This document shows positions 26,379 through 36,848 of a stretch of 64,000 nucleotides of DNA, piece after piece; position 1 is the stretch's first letter, and each line of letters opens with the position of its first letter. Location of the stretch: assembly GCA_023159155.1 (NCBI GenBank), contig JAJNNX010000020.1, positions 434,001-498,000 on the forward strand, read 5' to 3'. The notes under the pieces are model-generated. The model was not told the DNA's origin and did no database searches. It saw only the letters and a program-made list of their open reading frames with translations. This DNA is from Ustulina deusta (taxonomy: Eukaryota > Ascomycota > Sordariomycetes > Xylariales > Xylariaceae). Made by a program: the position numbers and the translations under genes.

Positions 26379-26809
26379 TCAGGCAGCTGCTGTGCGCCGA
26401 GGTTGGTCGGGCGGCGGGGTTGGTGTGCGATTTGGCATGAATACAGGACGCTCGACAAACAGAGGCAGGCTGCTGTTCGTGGGGGTGTTCGCGGTTCGAC
26501 GGCGCAGCTGGAGATGGCGAGTATGACGAAAGACGCACGGTCGCAATTGTCATCGCTGAGCAAACAAGCAGATTGGTGGATTACTGATGGTACACTTTGG
26601 ATGTAGGTATGTATGTTGGTGGTACAGTTGGCCGGATTGGTCTGGCGAATGCAGACAGATATTATTATCCAGCTAGAAAGCCGACGAGAGAATAAGGTGA
26701 CGGTGAGCTGAGATATGCTGTCGCGCAGTGAACCTAGACGGAAAGCTTACGCATAGCTGTCCCGTTGCTACCTGTGATAACGGGGCAGATCTCGCTCCAT
26801 TCTGTACAC

Positions 26810-27240
26810 TACCGTATCTACATACGCATACTTAGGGGTACCCAGGCACCTGTACGTGTACTAGGTACATAGGTCCACCAATCACAGAAGCCAAGATATC
26901 CAAAATCCTTGACTGAGCCCCACTAGATTAGGGATATCGGCATCCCGACATACATGTACCTAGGTACTTAGTATGTAATGCTGGGTCTTCTGTCGCCTCC
27001 AAAGGTTTTCACGTGAATGCTACGGCTTACCTAACTTGGGTCACGATATATCAGGTATATCTCGGTAGGTACTTAGATAGTACTACTTCTGATTGCCTAG
27101 AGATAGCATCTTTGCGTCGTACCTATATACATGATTGTTTCATCCAATGCGACTGTACAGCACTTGTTAGAAGATTAATACAGTACCTGTAGTAACAGGC
27201 GCTCAGGTAGGTAGGTACCTACCTAGGTATTATCTATCTA
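26810..27240. repeat. Cluster of TAGGTA/TACCTA words
   Basis: Intergenic DNA (26379-27328 has no supported gene) carrying many copies of TAGGTA or its complement, including the palindromes TACCTAGGTA and TAGGTACCTA near 26955 and 27215. Similar words recur at 33830, 57080 and 57500. Such motifs are frequent in intergenic DNA of many filamentous ascomycetes. Function unknown. Confidence 0.55.
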
Positions 27241-27328
27241 CAGGCTGCAGCTCTCAAGGGTTTAACTCTCCCTCGTCTATATAATTGTCTCGAGAATCAT
27301 TTCCCAACCATTTACGTCAACAAATCAA

Positions 27329-28066
27329 TCAATCCTTTGTGGCTCCCACCAACAAGAATGTAGGTCTGATCAACTCAACGTCCCAGCCCGGGTTTTTATC
27401 CAGCTCCTCTTCCGAAGGGCGCCATTCCACAAAATCCGTCAACCGAAAGCCCGAGCTCAGCAACAGGTTGACATACGTGCCCATGGTCCGGTGTTGTTTG
27501 CGCACGCCCTCGACAAACCAGGTTCTCGTCCGCATTCCCTCGCGCTGATAACCGTCGATCTGCCACGCTTTCCGCCCCGTGTCCTGATCTACCACCACAA
27601 GGCTCGGCGTGGTAGGCGCCGTGAACAGCGGATGCTCAGTCGAGAACACCAGACGGCCGCCGCCTTTCAAGCTCTTGCTGATCTCGGCGACCAATCTCGG
27701 CAGACAGGCGAGATAGTGGAACGTGAGCGCGCTAAACACAACATCGTATTCCCCCTCGGGAAGCGTGACATCCTCGAGGTCTGCCTTCTCGTACACGATG
27801 GCATCGTCAAATGTCATATCGCGCGCCTTATCTAGCATTTTAGCGGAGAGATCAATGCCACGCACGCGCGCGGCACCCTCGGAGCGTGCAAGACGGGAGA
27901 ACCACCCGAATCCACATCCGAGATCGAGCACCTGGGCTCCTTTGAGGTCGGGCAACATCTGGCGTAGCTGTGGCCATTCGGGTGCGCCGCCCAGTCCTTT
28001 GGTTTGTCGATCAAGCTTAATATAGTTCTCGAAGAACTCGCCGTGGTCATATATGTTTTGTGACAT
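27329..28066 (-). CDS. Class I SAM-dependent methyltransferase
   Basis: Single-exon frame of 245 residues, ATG at 28066. Motif I for S-adenosylmethionine binding is VLDLGCGFGWFSR (about residues 46-58), the acidic residue after beta 2 is in GIDLSAKML, motif II-like YEKADLEDV and motif post-I YDVVFSALTFHYL follow, then LKGGGRLVFSTEHP. This is the Methyltransf_11 type of small soluble enzyme. The methyl acceptor cannot be deduced. It is followed on the same strand, 662 bp upstream, by an FAD monooxygenase gene, a combination often seen in small metabolic clusters, but no core synthase lies in the window. No introns and no targeting signal seen. Confidence 0.9.
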   Translation of the reverse strand: MSQNIYDHGEFFENYIKLDRQTKGLGGAPEWPQLRQMLPDLKGAQVLDLGCGFGWFSRLARSEGAARVRGIDLSAKMLDKARDMTFDDAIVYEKADLEDVTLPEGEYDVVFSALTFHYLACLPRLVAEISKSLKGGGRLVFSTEHPLFTAPTTPSLVVVDQDTGRKAWQIDGYQREGMRTRTWFVEGVRKQHRTMGTYVNLLLSSGFRLTDFVEWRPSEEELDKNPGWDVELIRPTFLLVGATKD

Positions 28067-28728
28067 GTCAGGCCAGATGGAAGCGAGTCGCGCAGACTGC
28101 GTCCGATAAGTCTATGAAGCGCGGAATAAATTCTCCGGTCTAATACGCAGAGGACCAATGACACAAGAAAACTCTCTCGGGTTCGATATCTCATGCCTAT
28201 GAACAAGTGTTCTATTATGCGCTATATAGTCGCACCCGTTTTTTCAGTATAGGGGCACACTTGACCTTGTGTCCATGATTACCCCACCTAACGCATGAGG
28301 TTGGAGTTTGAATACCGGCGTGAGTCATCACGGGCCAATTTCTCCAACCAGCTTTTCGCTTTCTCACGCCATTCTGTAGACCTTGGGACGAGCACAGGTA
28401 GGCTTGACGAGCCACTAGCGAAACAGTTTGGGTGATTTATATATCCAGGATCATATGAATCACCCCCGCGCTCTTGTAGTAGCAGTCTCAGAACATTATG
28501 GCAAGGTTAATCACGCACACAATACGAATTCGGCTACAAAAATAGGTGGAATAGCAGACACCTATCTGAACTAACTGACTGAAATGAAGCTAGCTCGCAG
28601 GAAGGATAGAAAGGGTGGCAGTTCTGTAATGGAAATAAGTGGTGGATGCCCGCTAGTAACCACTGCAGCCACGTCATCCTACAGCTCTGAGAATCCCCTC
28701 TAAGAAATCCGATCCCTTTTGGCTGTTT
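28067..28728. other. Spacer between methyltransferase and monooxygenase genes
   Basis: 662 bp, no gene supported. It would contain the promoter of the methyltransferase gene and the 3' end of the monooxygenase gene. Confidence 0.6.
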
Positions 28729-30399
28729 CTATTTGGCCTCTAGATACCACCCGGCCAGGTATTCAAGAATGCCCTCCCAGCGCGGCATCTCGCAGGCCAA
28801 AGCAAGATACAAATCCGGACGAACAAGCACGAGCCTTCCCGAGCCTTCCCCGTCTTTTTCAATGCCGTACCTGTCCCTGAGCTCGCCGACTTCATCTGCA
28901 CTCTGGTTGTCGAAGCCGAACTCTTCTTCGCGCCGGTCTGATATCAGATACACGCACACATGGCCCGGGAAACGCTGCGTGATGACGTCGCGAAGGCGAG
29001 CCGCGAGCGCAATTTGTGCTGGCTTCCTCTCTGGAGACAAGTCCGGGACGACGAGCAATGTGAATTGCGGGCGGCGAAAGATGTCATAGGCGTGGCGCTG
29101 CGGGGAGACGGTGAGCAGCGCGTCGGGGGCGCGGGTGCCCGGTTTAGGGCCTGGGACAGGGTTATTCTGATACACGAGGGGGAGGAGGGGGGTGACGGTC
29201 TTGGTGTAGTTGTGAGACAGGCCGGAGACGAGAAACACAGTGTTCTCCTCCCAGTTTGGCACTTCGGTGAGAGGAAGGCGATCTGCGGGCTCGATGCCGA
29301 AGCCCATGACGATTTTGTGAGTGGCGCCGGCGCCGGCGCTGATCTGCTCGCCGATGGGTTTGCGTTCCTTTTCGTATGTGTCGAGGATGGCGGGTGATGC
29401 CTGGCCTTTGACGACAGCCGCGAGCTTCCAGCCGAGGTTGAATGCGTCTTGCATGCACCCGTTCATGCCCTGGCCACCGGCTGGAGAGTGCACGTGGCTG
29501 GCATCTCCGCAGAGGAGCAGCCGGCCGGCACGATACTGCGAGGCGATGTGGTTGCGCACATCCCACTTGGTAGACCACTCGACCTCGCCGACCTTGAAGC
29601 CGATGCCGAGCTCGTCGGCGACTTCTTGAAAGACTTGCTGCCTGTCTTCCCTGCTGACAAGTTCGCCGGTGGGCTCGCTCATGTACACGCGATAGAGCTC
29701 CTTCCCAGGCATGCGTGAGATGTTCATGAAGAGGTTTTTAGTAAAGAAGTAATGCAGCCAGTTGTCGTCAAAGTTCACGTTTGACAGGTGTACATCCATC
29801 ATGGCCATCGAGACCAGATAGCGGCCTGGGAAGTCTATGCCGGCAGCCTCACGGACAAAGCTTCTTACACCATCGCATCCAACTACCCAAGGGTAGCTGA
29901 TCTTCTCAGTTTCCCCATTAGGCAGCTGGATCGTAGCTGTGGCTCTGCCATTGGCCTCTGTTTCGTCTAGACTAGAGAGACCGATGAGTTGAGTCGAGTA
30001 CTCTGGCAAAACTCCATGGGTGGCAAAGAGATGGTTTCTCAAGACCTGCTCGAAGCTGTTCTGGCTGATCTTGTAGTAAAAAGGGTATCTTGTCGGCAGG
30101 CCTCGGTAGTCATTCTTCGGGCACTGCTCAGGAGGGATGCCTGGGAAATTGTAGATGTTTCCTGGGCATTCTAAGCAGACTTCCTTCAATCGGTAGCTGA
30201 CGCTCATGTGATCGAACATTTCCATCGTACGAGCGTGGACGGTGAATGCTCGGGCCGTATGTGGCGGACCATTGCGCCTCTCAATGATACGCACGGGGAT
30301 CCGACGACGAAGGAGCTCATAGCACAAGATCAGTCCCGAAGGACCACCTCCTACGATGAGAATCTCATCAGAGTGTTTGACATCGGTTGATTCGCTCAT
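28729..30399 (-). CDS. FAD-dependent aromatic monooxygenase (PheA/TfdB type)
   Basis: Single-exon frame of 556 residues, ATG at 30399. N-terminal Rossmann motif ILIVGGGPSGL (GxGxxG, residues 13-23), then the Arg-containing ERRNGPP and TARAFTVHARTMEMF. The DG motif is in WVVGCDGVRSFVR (about 170-182) and the GD motif in LLLCGDASHVHSPAGGQGMN (about 295-315). The last 150 residues resemble the thioredoxin-like C-terminal domain of phenol hydroxylase relatives. The enzyme is expected to hydroxylate a phenolic or polyketide-like aromatic using NAD(P)H, FAD and O2; the substrate is unknown. It is near a methyltransferase on the same strand, suggesting but not proving a shared pathway. Cytosolic by absence of signal or membrane segments. 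Confidence 0.92.
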   Translation of the reverse strand: MSESTDVKHSDEILIVGGGPSGLILCYELLRRRIPVRIIERRNGPPHTARAFTVHARTMEMFDHMSVSYRLKEVCLECPGNIYNFPGIPPEQCPKNDYRGLPTRYPFYYKISQNSFEQVLRNHLFATHGVLPEYSTQLIGLSSLDETEANGRATATIQLPNGETEKISYPWVVGCDGVRSFVREAAGIDFPGRYLVSMAMMDVHLSNVNFDDNWLHYFFTKNLFMNISRMPGKELYRVYMSEPTGELVSREDRQQVFQEVADELGIGFKVGEVEWSTKWDVRNHIASQYRAGRLLLCGDASHVHSPAGGQGMNGCMQDAFNLGWKLAAVVKGQASPAILDTYEKERKPIGEQISAGAGATHKIVMGFGIEPADRLPLTEVPNWEENTVFLVSGLSHNYTKTVTPLLPLVYQNNPVPGPKPGTRAPDALLTVSPQRHAYDIFRRPQFTLLVVPDLSPERKPAQIALAARLRDVITQRFPGHVCVYLISDRREEEFGFDNQSADEVGELRDRYGIEKDGEGSGRLVLVRPDLYLALACEMPRWEGILEYLAGWYLEAK

Positions 30400-31904
30400 G
30401 GTGTCGACGACTAATGTATAAATCCAACAATAGAGTGATGTTGTCTATCGTTTCGTTTTTCCAGGCGTACCCGAGCTCTCTTCTTATGGTCGCGGTGATG
30501 ATAGTTCACTGATGTTGTAGAATCGTATCGGGCCTATATTATCGACCGTAGAATCCGTATTCATAACAATCTATAGATTCTTGAGATAGCTTACTCATTC
30601 GGCGAATGTGGGAGCATGAACTCATGCTCTCCGTAGATAATTCCGTTGTTTTCTCCGGCCAAAGTGGCCGAGAGATTGATCACAGCAGTTTAGGGGTTAG
30701 TGCGGAACGAATCTTGCTTGATAGGTTCAACCTCGACAGTTGTGCGAAATCAATATCTACCTGGAATGAAATCCCATTGGCTCGTTAGGATATTTGTCAC
30801 CATTGCGTTCGCTGAGTTATCGCTTTAGTAGCTAGATTTAGATACACCATAGCTGTATTGCTATTCTTTACCTAGAATCGTTGATAGGTCATTCGATTTG
30901 ACCCTTTTTCTCCCCTTCCTGCCCTACTTGTTCCTTAATCGAGTCATGAATACGTGTCGAGCTAGGGGCCAGCCCTAGCAGTCCTTTATCTTGAATTCGG
31001 ACTCGGAATTACGGCGCTCGGGGAACCTGTTTCGCGTTTATCAGGCCTTTGTCATTGCATGAATCGTGGGCCTGATGCTGGGGTGGATATGGTTGTTACA
31101 GGCTACCCCCGTAGCGTACCGAGAAAAGCTGGGGTTTAGCGCCTCTCGAATTACAAGTAGTTGCCGAGAAAGCTGGGGTTTAGCACAATTCAAATTACCT
31201 AGTACAGTAATTGTTCACTTTGCATACTCACTTGGAAATCCGCAAACAGTTGGCGTAATCGCCCACTCTTGTAGAATGGAAGGGTTACAAGCGAAATAAG
31301 ACTCTAGATGCAAGTTTCATAATTCAGACCATATAGGATTGGAGTGAGCGGTCGGTTCCTTAACTGTGGCCGACATCATCAGGTACGCGGTAAACCGTAC
31401 ACTACGCGGTGTGTGTGTGTGAAATGTAAGAGTAGGTACTTAAGTCAGTATGATCTATCTATTACCTAATGTGTCTAACCTTAGGTGGGTGCTTGTTCCG
31501 GGTGCTCCCGCGCTGACACCCGCTGCTAGAACGGAGAACGTGGCCGAGTATACACCCTTGTCAGCGGAGACCACCCGTTGATACTCCTTCTGTACCTTGG
31601 TGTTGGCAGCCAAATCCTGACACCTTTGAAGTAAATGATGTATCCTGGTCATCTTCTGAAGAAGTATCAATCACCAAGCATAGCAGAAAAGATTCATGTC
31701 CGCCTCGCACCGGAAACATTTGTCCTTTTGTCCGCCAGAAGATTTACAAAGCGGTGCCTGTCTCACGAAAATACAAAGCAGGAATTTTTGACGACTCTCC
31801 TTGTTTTTCTATTGAGAATGAGGTTTTCATATCTTATTTGTCATCCCGATGGATGATTTCAAGTCTAATCTACCCCTGAAGCAGCTCGGAATACATCATC
31901 ACCG
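30400..31904. other. Intergenic, no supported gene
   Basis: About 1.5 kb between a minus-strand and a plus-strand gene. It contains an imperfect direct repeat (31119-31198) and a short GT run near 31411. No protein family recognised. Confidence 0.6.
31119..31198. repeat. Imperfect tandem duplication, about 44-bp period
   Basis: The word AGCTGGGGTTTAGC recurs 43-44 bp apart, with similar flanks (CCGAGAAA before, GAATTAC or AAATTAC after). Seen directly. Origin unknown. Confidence 0.7.
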
Positions 31905-33189
31905 ATGTCTTCGAGAGGTGCGTCTCAACTTGCCCAGCAGATACAGGGCTATTTTTCGGCATCAACTTCCTGGCAGTACGAGAAGCTGCTAGGCTATGGC
32001 TCATTTGGCCTAGCAATCCTCGTGAGCCAGAAGGGAGCCGGACCCTCCGGCTTGATGGTCGTGAAGGTCGCATTGAATTCTATAGGCACGCAGTTGCGAA
32101 ATGAAATCAGCTGGTTAAAGGTTCGATCTATCAAAGCACACAAACATAATGGAAATTTGGCTAAAGGGTAGAAATAAAGCAACTGAATGGTGCCATGCAT
32201 ATTGTCAGAATGATTGCATCTGTTGATCCGGAACGACCAAAACTAGACAATAATCGGCGACCGCCGGTAGCCTGGGTGTTTGACCCTCTAGTCAGACTTC
32301 GAGGACCGGTACTTGCCATGGAGTATATCAACGGTGGAGACCTAACAACTCTTTTCCGTAAAATATTACAAAAGAGAGGGGGGGCGCATATGCCCAACAG
32401 AATACTCTGGTCCTTATACCTCTGCCGTAGGTCTTCTGTTTGCCTTCTTATACAGCGTAGTGTTATCCGTTCGTATTCTATAAATAAACTCATAGGTTCT
32501 TTTACAGTGATCCGAGCATGCATTGGAATGGCGTATCCTGTTGGCGCACCACTCACCAGTACAGCATCGACACTTGAAACGATTCGGCCTGGCAAGCCAC
32601 CGCTCTCTCTTAAACATAACGATATTGCCTTGAGAAATGTCATGGTTGGGACAGCAAGGAAAGAAAGCGAGCATTCCATAGGACATATATTCAAATTGAT
32701 CGACTTTGGCTTAGCGAAGAACGAAGTCGGGGGATCGTCAGACAACCTATTCCGGGTCACTGAGGTACGTAGAAGCAAGTCTCAGCCCCATTTTTCCTGA
32801 TTTAGGCTTCTATTCTAATTATTTACCTCGTAAAACAGGTCGTGGCTTCTTTTATCTGTATGAATCCGTCCCCTACGTGGATTCGGCCGGAACTATACAA
32901 AGGCTTCGAGACCAGCGGCGCATACCTCCTGCCTAGGCCCGAGAGAAACCCTTACCCGTGGCTAGACCCGGATCTCTCTGGTCTTATGGCTGAGTGCATG
33001 TATACAGACCGGGCTAGACGACCTAGTCTACAGCAAGCCCTTAGCCGGGCTCAGCACGCGGTGCTAAACAAAACTTCCAACATGTTTCCCAACCCTGACC
33101 AGGAAACTGATGAGGCGATTAAGGATTTTGTGCAACAGTTTGTGCTCACTTGCCCCGGCATTTCAATCTTGGTTAACATAGTATCATAG
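31905..33189 (+). CDS. Divergent protein kinase-like protein (kinase gene 1)
   Basis: Four exons inferred: 31905-32113, 32167-32426, 32508-32764, 32839-33189, giving about 358 residues. All introns (53, 81, 74 nt) are GT...AG and keep frame. Kinase landmarks: glycine loop LGYGSFG (residues 29-35), VAIK-like Lys in VVKVA (K54), hinge-like LAMEYINGGDLTTLF, catalytic loop HNDIALRNV with HND replacing HRD but Asp and Asn kept, and LIDFGLA with an intact DFG. The C-lobe ends with PWLDPDLSGLMAECM and an RRPS motif. This is a lineage-specific fungal kinase type; activity is possible since Lys, Asp, Asn and DFG Asp are present. The first intron donor (GTTAAA) is weak; the alternative downstream GT does not keep frame. 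Confidence 0.7.
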
Positions 33190-33574
33190 GTTTATTCTTA
33201 ATGCTAATTAGCTCTACATAATGAGAGCAGCACAAAACGTGACGCCACCGCCAGCCACAAGAGACTGCTAATGCCGGTACATAAATATCTCACTATTCTG
33301 ATCGTGTGACATACCCACAGACTAACGGATAAGCAGGTCACTTGGTGAAGGTTGGAAGACAACCGTGCCTCTGAGATGCAGGTATGAGATATGGCGGTCA
33401 GAACATTGCTATGGAACGGGCAGTGGGACTTTCCCTTCCATATTTTATTCCCACTCTGTTATCCGGTCACCGCTTGTTGATCGAGGATAACCGCCTATGT
33501 AGAAAATATGTATAGGTGATATTGTGGGCTAGTTCTTCATTTTTTACGATGGAAGAATAACTAAGTGAAACAAA

Positions 33575-33655
33575 GGTTAACTGGGTGGCTCATTAGCTAA
33601 ACGTAATATTGCTCCAAGTGACTTAAAGGCTGCAAGTTCGAATGGCAATAGAAAT
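33575..33655 (+). mobile_element. tRNA-derived SINE-like copy A
   Basis: The left part TTAACTGGGTGGCTCATTAG resembles a polymerase III A box region and the right part CAAGTTCGAATGG resembles a B box (GGTTCGANNCC). The sequence does not fold into a plausible complete tRNA. Copy B, 435 bp downstream, aligns with it over both ends. Confidence 0.5.
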
Positions 33656-34013
33656 GTCATAGTCCCCATATCTAGACTGCAGACGAGGTCAAGCTCCCGA
33701 CTTGACTACGTTCTACTTTTGGTAGTGTTACGGTATGGTGCTGCAGTTCTGTTCCGTGACAAGAAAAGAGAATTCCTTCTGGTATTATTAGTAGCCAAGT
33801 CCTACCGCTACAAATATATAACTGCATATAGGTAGGTACCTTACGGGTCCACCAATTTTAAAGCTGACTCTGAGAAAAAGTTCGGTATAGATATGTGGTA
33901 GTATAACAACTTGTTCGATTTGACATAACTTGACCTAATACGGCCTACTAATATAAGCTACTAATTCCAAGCATATTTACAACTTGGAGTCTTGTACCCT
34001 TTTAGGACTATGG

Positions 34014-34120
34014 TTTAACGGGGTGACTTATTGGTTGAACGTTACAATATAGCTTAGCATCAAACCGGTCGGGAATATATCAAGTCCATTGCTTAAAAGT
34101 CTCAAGCATCCGAATCCCGT
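34014..34120 (+). mobile_element. tRNA-derived SINE-like copy B
   Basis: TTAACGGGGTGACTTATTGG aligns with the start of copy A with mostly transition differences. AAAGTCTCAAGCATCCGAAT aligns with its B-box part. A roughly 30-bp longer middle separates the two. The transition bias fits RIP or old decay. Confidence 0.5.
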
Positions 34121-34351
34121 CTTCTCTTGGTCCCAGTCCTAGAAAATATCTTAGTCTCGCGTTTCCTTTTCCTCTCTTTTAGGCTACTCCTAGTCGCAGG
34201 TAACTTGCTCCCAGGCCCGAAGCTATGACATATGGCATTATCCAGGTCATCGTCTTCGGACGTGTTTGTCCCTGTACAATCATCACTGCCATCACTTCCG
34301 TCGTCAGTGATGGATAAGGATCCCTAATACTTGGTATTTAGTGGTGGTTCA

Positions 34352-35512
34352 TCACTCAGGAGGCGGGATTCTTATTCTTACCTGTTGCTCGGGTGTAGAT
34401 TTCACCATGTCTGGTTTCCTTCTCCACGTTTCGCTGTTGATTAATCGCTCTTCTAGAAGAGTCTTGTAGTTCCAGTCTGGGCGGTAATCCTGTCCGGCCA
34501 GAATGCAAAGAACCCAGAGGGTGAGGTTGATTGTCAAGTTCTCATACCTCCCCTTGGTTCTACAGTTACCCCAAGGCACGACAACGTATTCCATAACACC
34601 CTTGTAGCACAAGAGATCGTTCAGCTCCTGTTCTGTCTTGTTAATCGAGGATTTCGATGAGTCTAGTAATCTAGTCTCTAGCGGCGGCCCGACCCGAATT
34701 GCGAGAATTTCCCTGCTTGTGATCAAAAATCCATATCTCGTATCTAACTTGACGCAATAGTTGTACACTTGCACCAGTGGCCATGCCTCCCTCGACTTTG
34801 CTTTGTTCTTCTGCCAGTAGCCGTCCTCGTCGACCAGTTCACCGCTCAGTAGCGCCTCGCTAGTCCACATGCTACCTGGCTTGATCTCGCACGCAAGCCT
34901 AGTACTTGACTTGATGCGATCTTGTTGGTTACTTCCCATCATCGAGTTATTTTGAAGGTCCGGTAAGTGGATTCCCGCTCCATCCGGTCTAGCTGGCCGT
35001 GACCTGGACCTTGATGCTGAGTTAGAAGTCAACGTCCTGGCCCTGCACTTTCTAAGTAGCGGGAACCTCGGCTTTTCACTTCCCTGTGCCACCTCTGGTT
35101 GTGATTTTGGCGTCGCAATAGAGGGGGAATTCGCAAGACTGGGAGGGACCCAGAAGACAGGGTGGAAAACGTCGTCAACAGCCTCAAGTGCTGTCGCGAC
35201 CATTGGCTTCGTCCATCTAGTGAGGATGTTAATGGCCGTGTCTTCGCCTCTCACCGTCCCCTCAGTCTTCAAGCTGATCCTGGGCGCCGGGTAATCCAGC
35301 CTCCTGTCGTTGCGCATGAGCTCTGTCTTCAGGCTTTCGTCGAACATCTTCATCATCGTATGGAAATTGAACTCATCCCACGGTACGAGCCGTTTGGGGG
35401 CAAGCCATGAGTCTTCCCGTGAAAGACTACAGTTCATCCGATCCTCATGCTTTAGGTCCGGGTTTTTGCAGGTGAGGTATTCAAAGATAGACTTAGCCAT
35501 ACCTTGAGACAT
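34352..35512 (-). CDS. Diverged paralogue of the 15161-16831 protein family
   Basis: Single open frame of 386 residues, ATG at 35512. The C-terminal part shares ordered blocks with the 15161-16831 protein: RYGFLITSREILAIRV and TLWVLCILAGQDYRPD. Before these comes LACEIKPGSMWTSEALL and later QVYNYCVKLDTRYGF; an E-x-K followed by a Q/Y helix is a layout seen in PD-(D/E)XK-type folds, so a nuclease-like fold is a weak possibility. The N-terminal half has no recognisable domain and a Ser/Arg-rich linker (RSRSRPARP). It lies convergent with kinase gene 1. Family membership is seen directly in the sequence; any enzymatic role is inference. Confidence 0.7.
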   Translation of the reverse strand: MSQGMAKSIFEYLTCKNPDLKHEDRMNCSLSREDSWLAPKRLVPWDEFNFHTMMKMFDESLKTELMRNDRRLDYPAPRISLKTEGTVRGEDTAINILTRWTKPMVATALEAVDDVFHPVFWVPPSLANSPSIATPKSQPEVAQGSEKPRFPLLRKCRARTLTSNSASRSRSRPARPDGAGIHLPDLQNNSMMGSNQQDRIKSSTRLACEIKPGSMWTSEALLSGELVDEDGYWQKNKAKSREAWPLVQVYNYCVKLDTRYGFLITSREILAIRVGPPLETRLLDSSKSSINKTEQELNDLLCYKGVMEYVVVPWGNCRTKGRYENLTINLTLWVLCILAGQDYRPDWNYKTLLEERLINSETWRRKPDMVKSTPEQQVRIRIPPPE

Positions 35513-36848
35513 CGTGGCTCTTGCGAAATTGTGTGTTCATTGATGAGTGTCAGCTAAAAGATGAAATATGACATTACATTCCACCCTTAAGAAGTTCCCG
35601 AGGGGGCTTTTATGCCCCCTAAGCCTCTGTATAAGCGCAACAGGCCAACCCAGCAGCCTGCCTCAAGATTAATAAGTAGTTTGACCCCGCCCAATCATGT
35701 ATTTTTATATCGGAAGCCAATGTTGTAGTAGATGCAGACCCCAAACTTGTTAGCCACTTATATATTCTGACGATATGCAGTTGGTTGTCTTTGTATGCAC
35801 GTGCTCACCCGAATGTCGCGTTTGATCAGCCCGGAGTTCATAAGCGTATCGATTCCATCTCGACTAATACAATACACCTAACAACATTATACAGAAAAGA
35901 AATCCCAGTACCTTGGCTAGGAAGCACCAATTCAACAACAACCCATAATATACTAATTGTTATAATTCATGAACGTAAAGTAATTGAGATAGCAGGTGAC
36001 TAGGCTCGTAGTTAATACTTCCTCCAGCCTGGCTGGACTCCGTTGGGGGCTAATGGGGGACTATTTGTACCACACCTCTTATTCTCGGGAGATATACGTA
36101 TTTCCTCGAATCGCGTGGCTCCCTCCCCCCGACACCGACAGGAAGTAGGGTCGGCTAAAGATACAGCCATTGCTTTTCGCCCCACCACATGCGTCGGCCC
36201 GTTCGAGACATGACAAATAAGCGGAGGCAGCGATATGGTTCAAGGGCAGTTTTGTATTGATTATGGCGTGCTGTGTATATGTTTGCATCGAAATAGCGAG
36301 GGAGCCTCCTACCTTGGGGATTGTGCGCCAAGTCCCGCGTCGCATCCCTATCCCCCTTACTTGCACACCCTTTTAATACTAGACACACCAATTATAGCGC
36401 TATGCACCTTTTACCTGCGAATTAGCTTCTACTCCTATTAAGGCACTCTTCTCGTATGGACTGCTGAAGTCCTTGCGGGGCTCTTAGCTATGGCCAAAAT
36501 TCAGGGTCCGGATCCCCAGTGAAAGCTAGCGGACCTGTGAACTAGATACTGCAGTTATAATTACTTTTCCAACCCAGGATTGACGCATATACGAGTACTG
36601 TACTCCACCCGATTCTGCGATCCTACTCTACCTTCATAACTAAAACGTGGACATCCCTTACGGGTGCTTATCTTACGGGGGCGTTTGTGCGGGGAAGCTG
36701 TTGGATATGGCACCCAAGGAGCATAAAGGGTCGCCCACTTTTCGAAGGACGCCGTTTTTAGCTGCACAGCATAAGAGGTGGTCAACACCATAACGTTACG
36801 ATACTGCTTCTTTCACTGCGTGTAGCCAAACGCTAACAGTGATGAACA
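35513..36848. other. Intergenic, no supported gene
   Basis: About 1.3 kb between divergent genes. Short open frames on the minus strand around 36079-36391 and 36561-36791 match no family I recognise. Confidence 0.55.

Larger units (their letters stand above)
33190..34351. other. Intergenic, holds two SINE-like copies
   Basis: About 1.2 kb without a supported gene. Two tRNA-like repeat copies are listed separately. Confidence 0.6.

Noticed and set aside
27329..30399. Full secondary-metabolite gene cluster
   Set aside because: No polyketide synthase, NRPS, terpene cyclase, transporter or cluster regulator lies in the neighbouring sequence.
33575..33655. Functional tRNA gene
   Set aside because: The A- and B-box-like parts are present but acceptor and anticodon stems do not pair; a SINE-like remnant fits better.
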